A DNA stretch of 64,000 nucleotides from Purshia tridentata. Its lineage: Eukaryota > Streptophyta > Magnoliopsida > Rosales > Rosaceae. Shown here in pieces: positions 11,381-23,286 of this stretch (position 1 is the stretch's first letter; each line of letters opens with the position of its first letter). The notes under the pieces were generated by a model. That model had not been told where the DNA came from and ran no database searches. It saw only the letters and a program-made list of their open reading frames with translations. Both the position numbers and the translations under genes were made by a program. Location: NCBI GenBank assembly GCA_003254885.1, contig QANT01002916.1:1-64000 (forward strand), given 5' to 3'.

Positions 11381-11746
11381 ATGGGAAATTGGGTTGGGAG
11401 AGACAAGGTGGTGTACCCAGCTGAACATGATCAGATTCATGATCATTATCAATTACTAGGCCATACAAGTACATCATCATCAAACGGTTTGAGAGTCAAG
11501 GTGCGTATGAGTTGGAGGCAACTGAAGGAGTTGATGGCGCAGGTGGACATGACCAAAGGCAAAGGCTGCGATTCATCACCAGAGCAGCTAGGCCGCGCCA
11601 TCCTGCAAGAGTGCTTGGAAGGTAGGCTTATTGCTCGTGTTGTTGCTGCTGAGAATCATGATCAGCTGCGGGTGTCAAAGTATGCAAAGGGTTGGATGTT
11701 AAGCACAATTTCTGAAGATCAACAAGAACATGATCATAGTTTGTAA
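11381..11746 (+). CDS. Small MGN-start protein with a PADRE-like C-terminal block
   Basis: Single-exon gene of 121 residues beginning MGNWVGRDKVV. Gly2-Asn3 suggests N-myristoylation, but the Cys of the neighbouring paralogue is missing. The recognisable part is residues 38-90, LRVKVRMSWRQLKELMAQV followed by LGRAILQECLEGRL, which recalls the C-terminal VK-x-x-x-x-x-QL-x-E block of DUF4228 proteins and a set of short plant proteins of unknown function. The N-terminal half of a full PADRE protein is absent. The C-terminus is acidic and His-rich. No signal peptide or membrane segment is seen. Codon use is ordinary and the frame is intact. Function unknown; a membrane-tethered stress protein is the best guess from the neighbour. 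Confidence 0.7.
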   Translation: MGNWVGRDKVVYPAEHDQIHDHYQLLGHTSTSSSNGLRVKVRMSWRQLKELMAQVDMTKGKGCDSSPEQLGRAILQECLEGRLIARVVAAENHDQLRVSKYAKGWMLSTISEDQQEHDHSL

Positions 11747-14574
11747 TTAATTGCTAATAGCTAGTAATTAATTAAATATGTAATAATATAGTTGCATATA
11801 TTAATGTTATTATTCATTGCTTTCATTTCAAGTACAGTTATGTATTGGCAGTATTGTGATGAGTATATATAAATTGAAGAGCTATATATTTGATCATATA
11901 AATCTTGTTGTCTAAGCATACACTTCCGTAATTTTCTTACATTTCTTGCAGTCTTAATCACTTCATATATGTAAATTAACGACATATATATTATTATGTT
12001 TTTAGACACAGAGGGGAAATAGGACTTCCCTAGTAAGACTTGCTAGTACAACTACTACGTACGACTACTACTAGTAGCTAACCAAAGTTTTCTCAGAAAT
12101 CCAGTGCTTTTCTTTTTGTTTTTTTCCAAACCAGTGCTTGTTCTGAAGCTTTGAAGGAAAAGACTTGACCGGTTGACCCCAAACAAACTAACAAAACCCA
12201 GTATTCCATTTTTTCTGAATTTCATTCCTTTTGGGTCATTGGGTGTGGATAGATACAATTATTATTTAATTACAAGGCCCATTAAAAATCAGGTCCATGA
12301 TCCTTCTCTCATTTTATCATATTTGGGCTTGAAGGTCCTTCATATCAAATCCCTAGAACCTTTCCCAAACCCTACTGGCCGTCCATATGGTATAATGGGC
12401 CCCCAAAATAAACACCTCCACATATCCACATGCATGTAAAAATGTGAGAGAAATGTACATGGGCGAGTACTGTTTTCCTTCTATGATCAAATGCAAGAAG
12501 TAGGGGGCCTATATGCCCCTTATCTTCATTTCCTTTTCTCCCTCTTCATGTGCGTTTTCCGACCACTTTATATGTGTGCCTACCCAAACCACATGGTACA
12601 TTGGTGCATGTTCTGCCCAATTATATCCCTCTCATTATGAAGTTTTTACCAAGAACTCGTATGTAAATATATAATTTCTTTTTTTATTTACTACTAATAA
12701 CTTGAAGATGTAAGTTACTTCCAAAACCCTCGAATGAGTGATAAAACTTATAATATTACTCTCAACAATAAGAAGTGATGTAAAATTACTTATAAAATTG
12801 TAATCAAGCTAGCTAGCTAGTCACTTTCTCCAAGCGTGGAAGGTGGGGGAAGTGAGTTGGTACGTACATGATGGTTGTGGGGACTGTTCTTTCTCTTTGA
12901 CATTTGGAGGTCCATCCGTGCATGCCAGAACATCAGAATTTCTGAGTAGCTGCCACGTTTTGAGAAGATGATGCACTGCCAAGCTCTGAAGGTCGATTAT
13001 TGATACCCCACGCGATATCCAATCAAATTTCAATGTGTCAAGGAAAGGGTCAAACTGATGCAGAGTCGACACAAAGATACATAGTCTCAAAACTGTCACA
13101 ATTCAAGTATTGCTGTGCCAGAACCCCCGTGAAATTATTGCAAACAAATTAATCCTGGTCGTAATAAAATCAGAAAATTCTAAAATACAAGCACAGCATT
13201 GCATGCAAACCATGTTTGAGCAATCCGTGCTTACTCTTAAATTACTAAAATATAGATTTAACACGCTTTTAGATGTGTTTCTATAACATACTTTTTTGTA
13301 CAATGAGCATACTCAATAAAATTCAATTGCATCGAGTTTTGTCTTTAGTGCGGACATTATATCTCACATACAAACACTCATTTGAAACTTAAAATCAAGG
13401 ATATATATATTACTTTTTAGTAATTAAAATGTAGTTTCTCATACTTAAATGATAGATGTATGTGATGTACATAATGCATTGTCCATATGATAGAATCTCT
13501 CGTGGAATGGGCAATGAAATTAAGTCAAATGAGAAAATTAACATGATCTGCACAGTACTCTCTGGTCGCATATACATGCAGGTCCGAGTACGGAGAATAT
13601 ATACCCACAGTATTAGACTGGGTCAATATATATATTGTCTCTTAACCCTTGGATCGCCCAAGATGATTGTGTGTGTATGTGTGAGCAGATTATAATTCAA
13701 CGGCTATCAAGGGATGGTGATGAGAGTATGAGGTATTTGATACTTCATAGTTCATACAGCGCAGTAGGTAGGTAGCCAATGAAGTTACCTAAACTGGGTA
13801 AAGCTGAAGAGGCCAAAAATGGAGTTGGGGTTTGGGGACAATAATGGAAATTATTGACCAATAAAACAAAATGGAAAGCAAAGCCAAGCACTCACACACT
13901 GAGTCAGTCACTAAGTCACTGGCATGGGCATGTGCTGCTAGCTGCTTCCCAGTTGTAGCCTGCCTGGTTTTGCAGCCTTCATGTGGATTGTACGACATAC
14001 TCCACATTTTCTCATGGCCCCATCTCTCTCTTTTTCTTTTTTAAATGAATTAATTTCATATATGCTTGCATGGATTTTCTAAATCTCTCTCCTCGGCTAG
14101 CTAGCTCGGCTTGCTTGTCCTTTAACCCAGCCCAGCTAGCTCTATGCTCTTCTTCTTTCTCAGCTAGCTGGCAGCCTGGCACGAGTTTTCATGCACCCCT
14201 CTGTTTTATTTGATGATTCATTTATTTAATAATTCTTTAATTTACTTTCTGGAGACTAAGAACAGTGAGAACCCATGTGGAGTTTTGCATGAAAATCTAG
14301 ATAACAGAGCTGTAGCAACTCTTTTCTTCCTTTCTGCAGCAGTACTATGGTAACATGGCTACATTGAATTACTGTGTATGATTCCATGGTTCATGAATCA
14401 TCACACTTAAATTCATAGGCCAAAAGCTTGATGGAATTGAAAATGAAGTGGACTAAACTCAAAAGCTTCATGGACATTAAGCAAAAAAAATGCAAATTAA
14501 AAAAGGCATTATCTTTGAATTAAATACAAACAATAATGATCGATGACATTGCACGTAGACAAATTAAAGACATT
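11747..14574. other. Intergenic region
   Basis: I see no gene with recognisable similarity. Near 12101-12139 the 9-mer CCAGTGCTT is repeated around a T-rich insert that may be another tiny retroposed tail. Short (GT)n and (AT)n runs occur near 13390-13690. Confidence 0.5.
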
Positions 14575-14854
14575 TTCTTCTTCTGCAACGGTGGTCGGTC
14601 GGGTACTAGTAGTTTAATTAACTAAATCATGATCCAAATTGCACCTCTAAAAGGCATGCATGCACAACCCAAAAGGCGCATTTATATATAGGGAATGGAA
14701 TTAGGACGAGAAAAATCTTCTTCTGCAACGGTGGTCGGTCGGGTACTTGTAATTTAATTAACTAAATCATGATCCAAATTGCACCTCTAAAAGGCATGCA
14801 TGCACAACCCAAAAGGCGTATTTATATATAGGGAATGGAATTAGGACGAGAAAA
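14575..14854 (+). repeat. Tandem duplication, two 140-bp units
   Basis: Units 14575-14714 and 14715-14854 are almost identical: I count about three substitutions over the matched part. Each contains CAACGGTGGTCGGTCGGG, a GGCATGCATGCACAACCC block and TTTATATATAGGG. The near identity indicates a recent event. No open frame of note spans the units. Confidence 0.92.
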
Positions 14855-15515
14855 TTGGCACATAAACAATAGTGACTATTTTGGGAATGTGGAGCACTAA
14901 ATTCTATTTTAATACAAAATTTGATGTCCTTAGAATTGACCTTTTCGTTTGGAATTTCACCATTTTCTGTGCAGTGTTTGGACCATTCTTCTTCCTCTTC
15001 TTCTTTTTGTTTTTCTATAATATTACAAGTATATGCAACAATCATGTCATGCATCCACATGCATACATATGGTAATGAACTAATAATTAAATCACCCATA
15101 GTACCTAGTGTTTGAATATAGAAAAAATGGTCTACTTCACATCCATATTGAAACCCAAAAGCTCACAGAGAATTAATTGATCAAGTCACTTGGATCAACA
15201 GCTTGATGTAATTATGTTTTCACTACTTGTAAATGATTTAATCAATATATCAACAAACCATATGCTTCTATTTATTTTCTTCAATAAAGTCTTCCAGTTG
15301 AATCATTAGTGTGGGACCATTGATTCCTTCCTGACACGTGTCAAGTAAGCAGTTGAAAGACCAAACTAGTTCGTTACTTCCATTGGGCCAAGCCACAGTC
15401 CTCACTGCCTCAATAAGAGACCCCCCTACTAATGAGACTGAAGCCCAATAAGGGCCTAGGGCTCACTCGGGCTTAGTGGTACTAAGCCCAAGTCAGGAAG
15501 CAACCAAGTCCAATA
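14855..15515. other. Intergenic region
   Basis: AT-rich up to about 15300. From 15310 it becomes GC-richer, with repeated GGGCC and GCCCA blocks that merge into the hAT-like element to the right. No gene is seen. Confidence 0.45.
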
Positions 15516-15978
15516 GGTAGGCTTGGGCACAAAACCGACCCCCAAAATCGACTAGGGTAGGCTCGTTTCAGGCCCACATCAGCACAAAGGGAACCGGCCC
15601 ATTATCTAAGTTTGCCCCGACATGTGTTGGGTAGGCCACTGTCGCACTACCGCCGCCGCCTCTCTCCGGCCCTCTCCTCTCTTTATCCTTCTCTCTGATT
15701 ATCAATTCTCCCTCGATTCATTGTCGATAGCGCGCACATGCATCTTTCATTCTCACAGATTGGTGACTCAACTTTCTCTCTTCAATCTCAACATCTAGTC
15801 ACCGACCTTAAACCAAAATATTGACCCACTATACTTACAACCTGACCGAAACCAAAACCCAAACAACTGAAAAAAAATAAAAAATGGGAGGTTACAGGCT
15901 AGCCACCCCAATTTAACCCCTTGATGCGGCTGGCGAATTGAGTTCTAACTCGACCCATCTGGACCGTGGCCACCCCTA
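15516..15978 (-). mobile_element. Non-autonomous hAT-like element (tentative)
   Basis: A clearly GC-richer block sits in AT-rich surroundings. On the minus strand it begins TAGGGGTGGCCACGGTCC, close to the (C/T)AGGGGTGG ends of plant hAT elements. The other end, on the plus strand, is GGTAGGCTTGGGCAC, a weak inverted match. Both ends abut CCAATA (15510-15515 and 15979-15984), so a degenerate 8-bp duplication is possible. No transposase reading frame is present. About 460 bp; degraded inverted repeats suggest an old copy. Alternatively it could be a piece of a larger unrecognised repeat. Confidence 0.45.
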
Positions 15979-15984
15979 CCAATA

Positions 15985-16671
15985 AAGACTATGTGATTTC
16001 TTGATCCTTGAACATTTGAGGATAATATTCATAAAGAAAAAACGCATGAGCATTTTTTAATTAGCTTCTCTTCTTTGTGTGCTTAATGCTTATATATACA
16101 ATATTAATTTGAATGGTAAGGGGAATTAGATTACTATTCACATGCACAAGCTGTAAACTTGGTTTGATGATAAGTAGACAAGCAAGAACGTACTAATCAG
16201 ATTGGCCTTATCCAAAACTTCCTAATAAATCACAATGGGAATAGATGTCATTTTCAACTCCTTTCCATTTTAGGATATGGAAGATCAAGATCTTATCATC
16301 TTAGGCTTTTTAATTTGGTACATCAACACCAAGTAGGTCTTTGTGCATGTGCATGTGCATGTGTATGTGTATGTGTATCATGCACTTGTTTATGTGCATG
16401 CATGCATGGTCATGAATGTTAACCAATCCAATGCTCACCAAAGTCTCTCAAGCTCATGCTGCCAGCTAGCTTAGTGCACTAGCCGCCAAGAGAGCCGACA
16501 ATGAAACCGAAAAATGTGAGTGAACAAAAAATGTGAAATAATTAATAATTAATTCTAAAAAAATTGAAAAACACAAAGGTTTGACCGTTCTCTTCGAGAG
16601 TCCAAAGCCGTTGTGTGGTAGAGACAGTCATGATTCCGTTTCAGAGTTTTAATTATATCTGGTGGATCTAA

Positions 16672-16722
<51 letters not shown>

Positions 16723-18641
16723 CCCATTTGAGCATTATAGACGCCGCTTACCGCGCTTACCACTGGTTTTTCTTTTTTTTTAATCAATATAATTATAAAT
16801 AATCATAAATTTTAGTAATATTAGTAGCATTTTTTATGGTTATATTTAATAATAATAACATGGGTGCCCCTATCTTCTAACTGCCCTACTTGATCCTCTG
16901 CGAAAAGACCAGGTTGCCCTTTAGAGATATTGTCACCTTGAACTTATGTTGGAGCCAAAACATCTTCAAGAAAATAACTTTATACATGTAGACAACAAAG
17001 AACAAGACTTGTGTAAGTACTGTAGGAATGTGATCACCACCTATATATATATAATTATATGGCAATTCTCAAAGCAGATTATAAATGATATAATTTCTGA
17101 CAAAGCTAGTAATAAGAAAGTGAAGACAATGTTAAGAATTAATTGCACAACTCTTTACTACGATACAACCATGGCCATGCCAGCTTTCAACTGCTAACAT
17201 GAGGCCTATTAATTTTCCATTATGTTGTGATCAACCTCTGATATCATTGCACAACTGCTTGTTTTATATGGCAATATATGTACATGATTCAAATGAGGGA
17301 AATTTGTACACCAAAACCATAAATAAAAAGGGACCCATATAATCAAAATCGGAAACCATAAGAGCAAGAGAGTGGAGGAAATTTAGGTGAATATGGGCCT
17401 GTAAAATCTAATTGGCAAATGGTCAGCAGAGACTAGAGAGTCTCTCCTAAAACACACCCCCTATATATGTGGTAATAGGGCACCATGCAGTGATGCACGG
17501 CACAAATTCAATGGTGGTGGGCATATTGGGGTTTTCAAGAGACTGAAATTAGGAAGGAAGAGATGGTTTCACTTAACAAAGCCAGAGGTGCCCACATAAT
17601 TAATTAGTGTCAAATTTATTATTCATTAAAGAGAATTTAGAAGGTTGTGCCAGAAAGTTTTGGGCCACCAAAAACCACCCCATTTCCTGTACTTTTTCTG
17701 TTAAGCGAATAGCTGCAGCTTTGGAGAGAGAGAGAGAGAGAGAGAGTGAGAGAGTCTCTCAAGGTATCATATCGACCCACCAAATGCCATAAACAGAGCA
17801 AGCAATATTAAGAGGGGTGGAGGAAAAAGAGAGAGGATAGGAAAATGGAAGGTTGAGTACAGCGAAGCAAATGTTCATGCAGACCCACCCCCACAAATGT
17901 ATACATTATTACTATTATTATTAATATTTTTATTGTTTAAAATATTTTTATTCTCATGTATAATTGTATATAACTGAGAGAGTAAGTGCTGGCTGATACA
18001 GCAAGAAAGGTTGGTCCTTTGGTCTCTGGTCTTCGATATTTCATTGGACACCCTCTTGCCTACTATTGTCGTGGGTGCCCACTAGCAGCTTTTTTGTCTT
18101 CTCCTTTCTCTCTCAATTTTCTTTTCCATTTCATTTTCTATCTGTTTCTTCTCTCTTCTTTATTTATAAATTATAATTCACAGGGTGGTATTCTTTTTTT
18201 TCTTTTTTTTTTGTCTAGTTTCCCTTTCCACCCTCAACAGTAATGATTTTCTCGTTACGGGTATCGTTGTTGAGGAATCTGAGGAGTTGTCCTGAGGGTT
18301 GTGAAAAAGAGGCGGTTATTGTTTGTAGACTTATTAGAAAAACAAGTTATAGATAGAAAGAAAGGGCGGAGTTGAAGAAGAAGCACAAGAGGAACAAACA
18401 GAATCACAATTGTGTGCACGAGTGTGCTCTCATTGATGTGATCTTTGAAAAACAAACCGCCCCTTTCTTTCTGGCTTTTACAACTTGTTTACAAAAAATT
18501 TCTCCATATTTGGGTTTCTGGGTTTTTCTTTTTCAATCTTATTTCTCTCTCTCTCTCTCTCTCAAAGTTTCTTTCTTTCTTTCTTTCTTTCTTTTATTTG
18601 GGATTTGGGACATTTGTGCTGAGAAAGTAATAGTTTTTCAT
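15985..18641. other. Intergenic region and 5' leader of the RRM gene
   Basis: No gene is seen up to about 18250. Simple repeats include (GTGCAT/GTGTAT)n at 16343-16378, (TC)n at about 16673-16719 and (AG)n near 17727-17748. From 18250 the sequence turns pyrimidine-rich and is probably 5' untranslated, with (CT)n at 18543-18564 and (CTTT)n at 18569-18594 just before the start codon. Confidence 0.55.
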
Positions 18642-20258
18642 ATGTCTCAACCAAGGCAATTTCAGATGGTGGGTAGTAACAATCCAAGCCAATACAATGA
18701 CACAACTTTTACCAAAATCTTTGTGGGAGGGTTGGCTTGGGAGACTCAAAGGGAAACTATGAGAAGGTATTTTGAACAGTTTGGAGAGATCTTGGAGGCT
18801 GTTGTTATTACAGATAAAAACACTGGGAGATCCAAGGGCTATGGATTCGTAAGCCCATTTGTCATTTCCTTCTTCTTTTGCCTTTTACATGCTTATTTTC
18901 TTTGTTCCAAAATTTTTTTTCTGATAATGGAATATATGATTTCTTTAGGTTACATTTAAGGATCCAGATGCTGCCATGAGAGCTTGTCAAAACCCATCTC
19001 CTGTGATTGATGGAAGGAGGGCAAACTGCAATCTTGCATCTCTTGGTGCGCACAAGACCCGTCCACCAACTCCTCAGCATGGTCTCTCTGTCTTTCTCAT
19101 ACTACTATATGTTTTTCTTTTCTTTTCTGTCACCATTTATTTTGTGAAAATGTTAATAATCCCTTGAATCACATTTTTAAGCCCATTCTCATAATATCTG
19201 TATTCATTTGATACAGAATTGAAATATGGATCCAAACATTTTAGGAATTGATCAAAGAATACATATATACACATGTATATTATATAATTTATTTATGCAT
19301 TTACTTTTCCTAATGCAGGTACAGGAAGGTTTAGAACAGCACCTGGGTTGGTGGCTCCACCTGCTTATCATGGTTCTTCATCAACATACTTCCATCAACC
19401 CACTGGTCAATATACATTTCCTTATTCAGCTTATGGGTAAGCTGAAGAAATCATAGGAATATAGCATAGGCAAATCTATTTTTCTTTCTCTATATTATGC
19501 TTTATAGTCTATTTGATCTGATTTTTCTTTCCTTTTTCTTTCTCTTTTTCTTGTGTCCACTTACAGGTATACTGGATATTCCCAAGATTCCTCCATGTAT
19601 CCCATGGTAAATATATATCATTTAAGCAGCACATAAATTTTTTTTTTTGGGGGGGNATCATTTAAGCAGCACATAAATTTTTTTGGGGGGGGTGGTGTGG
19701 GGGGTGGTGTGTGTGGGGGTAAATGTTGCATGTGTTCATATTACCAATGCACAACAAACAATTTCATTGAAGTGTTCTGTCGTGCATGTTGCTGCAGAAC
19801 TATTATAGTGTTTATGGTGGTCAACAACTCTCACCTTACTACACCACCAACACTGGGGCATCAGGGCCAGCTGGCATGTTCCACAATTTCTACCCATTAT
19901 ATGCTCAATATGGGCAGAGTAGCCAGCAGGCACAAGGTTTTGGAGTCCAATATCCCCAAATGGTACAGTATCCATATTTGCCTCAGCACTATGGCTCTGC
20001 AGCAGCTGGCATTCTCTCACTTCCTTCTTCAATGGCAATGACTACCACAACCACTCCCACCACAGGTGATAAATGCGACCCTTCTATAAATTACTAACAA
20101 GTAATATGTCAAACATTAAGCTCCAGAGAATTTACATGCAAAAAAATGGTATGCAACTATGCACAGGTCCAACAGCAGTAACTGGGGTCACAGCAACAGG
20201 GACTGGTGGTGCTTCACAAGCCTCTGCAACCACTTCTGAACAGAATTCTTCAACTTAA
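18642..20258 (+). CDS. RRM RNA-binding protein, ARP1/RBM24-like
   Basis: Six coding exons by GT-AG sites: 18642-18848, 18949-19081, 19319-19436, 19567-19606, 19798-20065 and 20167-20258, together 858 nt or 285 residues with an intact frame. One RRM lies at residues 23-100, with RNP2 (KIFVGGL) and RNP1 split by intron 1 (SKGYGF|VTF). The signature [19 protein letters not shown] and [12 protein letters not shown] is that of the plant group of ABA-regulated ARP1 and its relatives, kin of animal RBM24/RBM38. The C-terminal two thirds is Tyr/Gln/Ser-rich low complexity ([27 protein letters not shown]), a likely condensate-forming region. It probably binds mRNA in nucleus or cytoplasm. The start MSQPRQFQM follows a long pyrimidine-rich leader. 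An N and a duplicated stretch lie in intron 4, outside coding sequence. Confidence 0.9.
19613..19692. other. Probable assembly seam in an intron (N with duplicated flanks)
   Basis: The stretch ATCATTTAAGCAGCACATAA followed by T and G homopolymers occurs at about 19617-19655 and again at 19657-19690, with the window's single N at 19656 between them. This looks like two contig ends that overlap but were not merged, caused by the poly(T)-poly(G) run. The true sequence probably has one copy. Confidence 0.8.
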
Positions 20259-21477
20259 TATCTACAGGGGAAAGCATTGAAGCATTGTCTTCTTACAAGA
20301 CTAACCACATTGGTAATGGATCATAGGGGTCGAGTCCAAAAGGGAAGGAAAAAACGTCAATAAGAAAACCCATTTTAGGATATCCAATTCAAAAGGGTGG
20401 TGTCTGCTGCAGATATCATCAGCTGGTATAAGAAGAGAAAGGGTACCCAAGTCAGCATCAGATGGGTTCATTCATGGAACATGCATTTGGGATTATCCAA
20501 AGCTTGCTCCACTAACATCATGATCATCTTCATCATCATACATGTTTGGGTAAATTAGGACAAGTGTAGGGGAGTCTTTTTTTTTTTAAGTAGTTGTTAG
20601 AATTAGTAGAAGGATTCATAATTCAAATCATTCATGTACTGGCATGAGGTGGAAGCTAAATATTGGCTTTGGATTCCACCTCAAATACTAATTCCCAGGT
20701 GTCTATGTCTGGGATGCACAGAGCATCCAATGACATATACCCTTGTTTATATTGGAAAGTGAATGGGGTTCAAAAGATTGGTTTTATATCTTTGAAACCC
20801 AATTTGGTCAAAGCCCGGATGGCCTGGCCATTAACTTGTAATTTTTTTCTTTGGTCATTATTCATGATAGATACTTTTTAAGATAGGATTAGTTGAAAAA
20901 AAAGAAGATTGTCTGTCTCTCTTATTTATGGTAGATACTTTCGCTTTCAGTCAGCAATGTTTTCTTATTATGATTCTTCTTTTTTATTATATACGTGATT
21001 ACCTCTTTTTGGGCCTTGAAGAATGTGTTTGGAATCCAAGGGACCTTAGAGAAAGGGGGTTGTGCCATATCAAAGTTGGAAGTGCTGGTTTTGCATCATT
21101 TTCTTTGGTTGTAAGATGCAAAATCGAATTAACGCCCTTAATAAAAAATTTCATGCACAACACACAAAAATCACTCAAACTATATTGAAATTAGAAATTT
21201 TGGGGCTTCAAAGATGATGATGGATTTCAGAAAAAACAAAAATAATAACATTATAATTACTAACCAAAACTCACAAGGGGTAGCTAATGGCTTTTACGCT
21301 AAAGCCAAAAAATTAACTTGGTATCTTTTTGATCTTGAACTTGAGTCTTGGCTTGGAGCTAGATTGACCTCTATAAGCTAGACTTTGCCTCACCATGTCT
21401 ATCTATTTGTCTACATGAGGACTGGGCTGGGCTGGGCTTGCTTGACTTCGATTTGTATTCTGTAGGATTTTTAGGCC
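20259..21477. other. 3' untranslated and intergenic region
   Basis: The first 400-600 bases are probably the 3' untranslated region of the RRM gene. No further gene is seen up to the ribosomal P1 promoter. Confidence 0.5.
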
Positions 21478-21858
21478 TTGGGCCCCACTCTTGAAAGTGA
21501 TCTTCCAGTCTCAGACTCTCAGTCAAATCGTGTATGAGTGTGCGTGTATTATGGGCCTGCCCACCCATATCATGATAACGGACTTCCAAATAACCCGGGA
21601 GCCCATTATAGGTTGTCTTTAAATTCTGTACATCGCTTGAAAAACAGAGTCATAAACCCTAGAGGAGGACGACAAGCATTTTGGCTTTGCGGCTGCACAG
21701 GACTCCCATCAATCTCAGCCCACCTCTCATCTCTCTCAGGTGACTCCATCTCTTTCCCTTTAAACGGCACTTGTCGTTTTTTCTTATGATATTTATGTTT
21801 ATATATGTCAATGTAAATCTATATATTTTGGGCGTGTTTTGTGGGTTTATAGGAAACG
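21478..21858 (+). promoter_or_regulatory. Ribosomal-protein promoter and 5' leader of the P1 gene
   Basis: Site II elements TGGGCC lie at 21479-21484 and 21552-21557, and a telo-box AAACCCTA at 21654-21661. This pairing, TCP-bound site II plus telo-box, is characteristic of plant ribosomal-protein genes. A leader intron is likely at 21740-21852 (CTCAG|GTGACT ... TTTATAG|GAAACG), leaving six bases before the ATG. Confidence 0.75.
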
Positions 21859-22749
21859 ATGTCGATTTCAGAGCTCGCTTGCACATACGCTGCCTTGATC
21901 CTCCACGACGATGGCATCGCCATCACGGTATCTTTCACTCTCTGTCCGTACAAATGTGCTTTTTACTTGATGCTGAAAACTAAATATTAAAATAGAAACA
22001 AAGTGGAGTGAACTAGTGAAGAATCGGATTAGTGGATTATCCAATGGGTCTTTGGTACTTATTCTGGGTTTGAAAGCTATCTAGCTAAGCACTTTTAAGT
22101 GATGGTAACTAATTAATGCCGAATGCAAGAGGCTTTGTTCGTTGGCCACCATACGTGGTGCTAGCTTCACTGAACAAAGCAACAATCTTTTTTATTATTT
22201 TATGGTTATTAACCGGTTTTGAATAATAGCTTATTTTATGGATAAATTCAAAGCATTAGAGAGTGTATTAATATGGGTTTAGACTTTGATATTAATTCAA
22301 TTTGTATTAGCTTAAGTTTGTGGGTTAATCGTGTGGGGTGGGTCTCCTTAATTGGTTTGCTATATAGGCTGAGAAGATTGCAGTTTTGGTGAAAGCCGCC
22401 AATGTCACAGTAGAGTCTTACTGGCCTGGCTTGTTCGCTAAGCTTGCCGAGAAGCGTAACATTGAGGATCTCATACTGAATGTCGGAGCCGGCGGAGGTG
22501 GTGGTGCAGTTGCCTATGCTGCCCCAGGCGCGGGTGCTGAAGCCCCTGCTGCTGCCGCTCCAGCAGCTGAAGAGAAGAAGGTATAGAGTCTCTTTTTTTA
22601 GATAATTTCTATCAAATGAGTTTCTCTAATTTTAGTGGTTTTCTGATTTGTGAATGTGGGGTTGTTGTCTTTTGCTTTGTAATTTGATTTTACAGGAAGA
22701 GCCTAAGGAAGAGAGTGACGATGATATGGGATTCTCCTTGTTCGATTAG
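21859..22749 (+). CDS. RPP1: 60S acidic ribosomal protein P1
   Basis: Three coding exons, 21859-21927, 22368-22580 and 22696-22749, give 336 nt or 111 residues, the usual size of P1. The N-terminal helical dimerisation part starts [19 protein letters not shown] and continues [17 protein letters not shown] flexible Ala/Gly-rich hinge lies at residues 64-90. The acidic tail [17 protein letters not shown] is the invariant C-terminus that recruits elongation factors to the ribosomal stalk; P1 pairs with P2 and binds P0. [12 protein letters not shown] distinguishes it from P2, which starts MK-V-AAYLL. Intron positions after T23 and before the acidic tail fit plant P1 genes. Promoter motifs agree with a ribosomal-protein gene. 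Confidence 0.96.
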
Positions 22750-23286
22750 GAGCTCTTCAGATTGCTCCATTTTAGTACTTTGAGGCAGTTACGTTATCAG
22801 TGTAGTAGTGTTGTCTTTTTTCTCTTAGCTTCTTATTCATATGTATTTGCGATGGACAAATGTCAGATTCATGGTTTTCTGCTGAACATGATAAATTTTG
22901 AACCTTTATGCGATTGAGTTTTTGGATATACAAGTATATTATCTATTTGATCTTAAAATTGAATATTTTGTGGTGTGATTTTGTAAACTTTTTTTTCTGG
23001 TTGGGTTATACATGTTTGGCATCAGCATATATATGCGCTTTATGAGAAGCATGATACATTGATACCCATAGAATTTGCTCGGTTAATAGAATAACTCTTA
23101 TCTAGTTTGCCTTTGAGCCTTGTGGTCCTTGTCCCCGTTTACAAGCCAGTAGTTTTGTTTGTTATATGTAAGTGAAATGCACATTGTGCTACTGCATATG
23201 AAAACGTTGTACCCCAGTCTTGCAATGGGGTTATGAACACAAAGACTGTTTATGGACAAAACTAGGTCAAAAACTGTTAGGTCTCG
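22750..23286. other. 3' region of the P1 gene
   Basis: Probably the P1 3' untranslated region and the start of the space between two convergent genes. No further gene is seen. Confidence 0.5.

Noticed and set aside
16440-16480. GCTCATGCTGCCAGCTAGC, which partly resembles the complement of miR167
   Set aside because: Several mismatches within 21 bases and no matching star arm nearby, so not a miRNA gene.
18372-18959. Long open frame that begins upstream of the RRM start codon
   Set aside because: The extra N-terminal part is the pyrimidine-rich leader in frame by chance; homologues begin near MSQPRQFQM and the frame runs past a good donor into intron 1.
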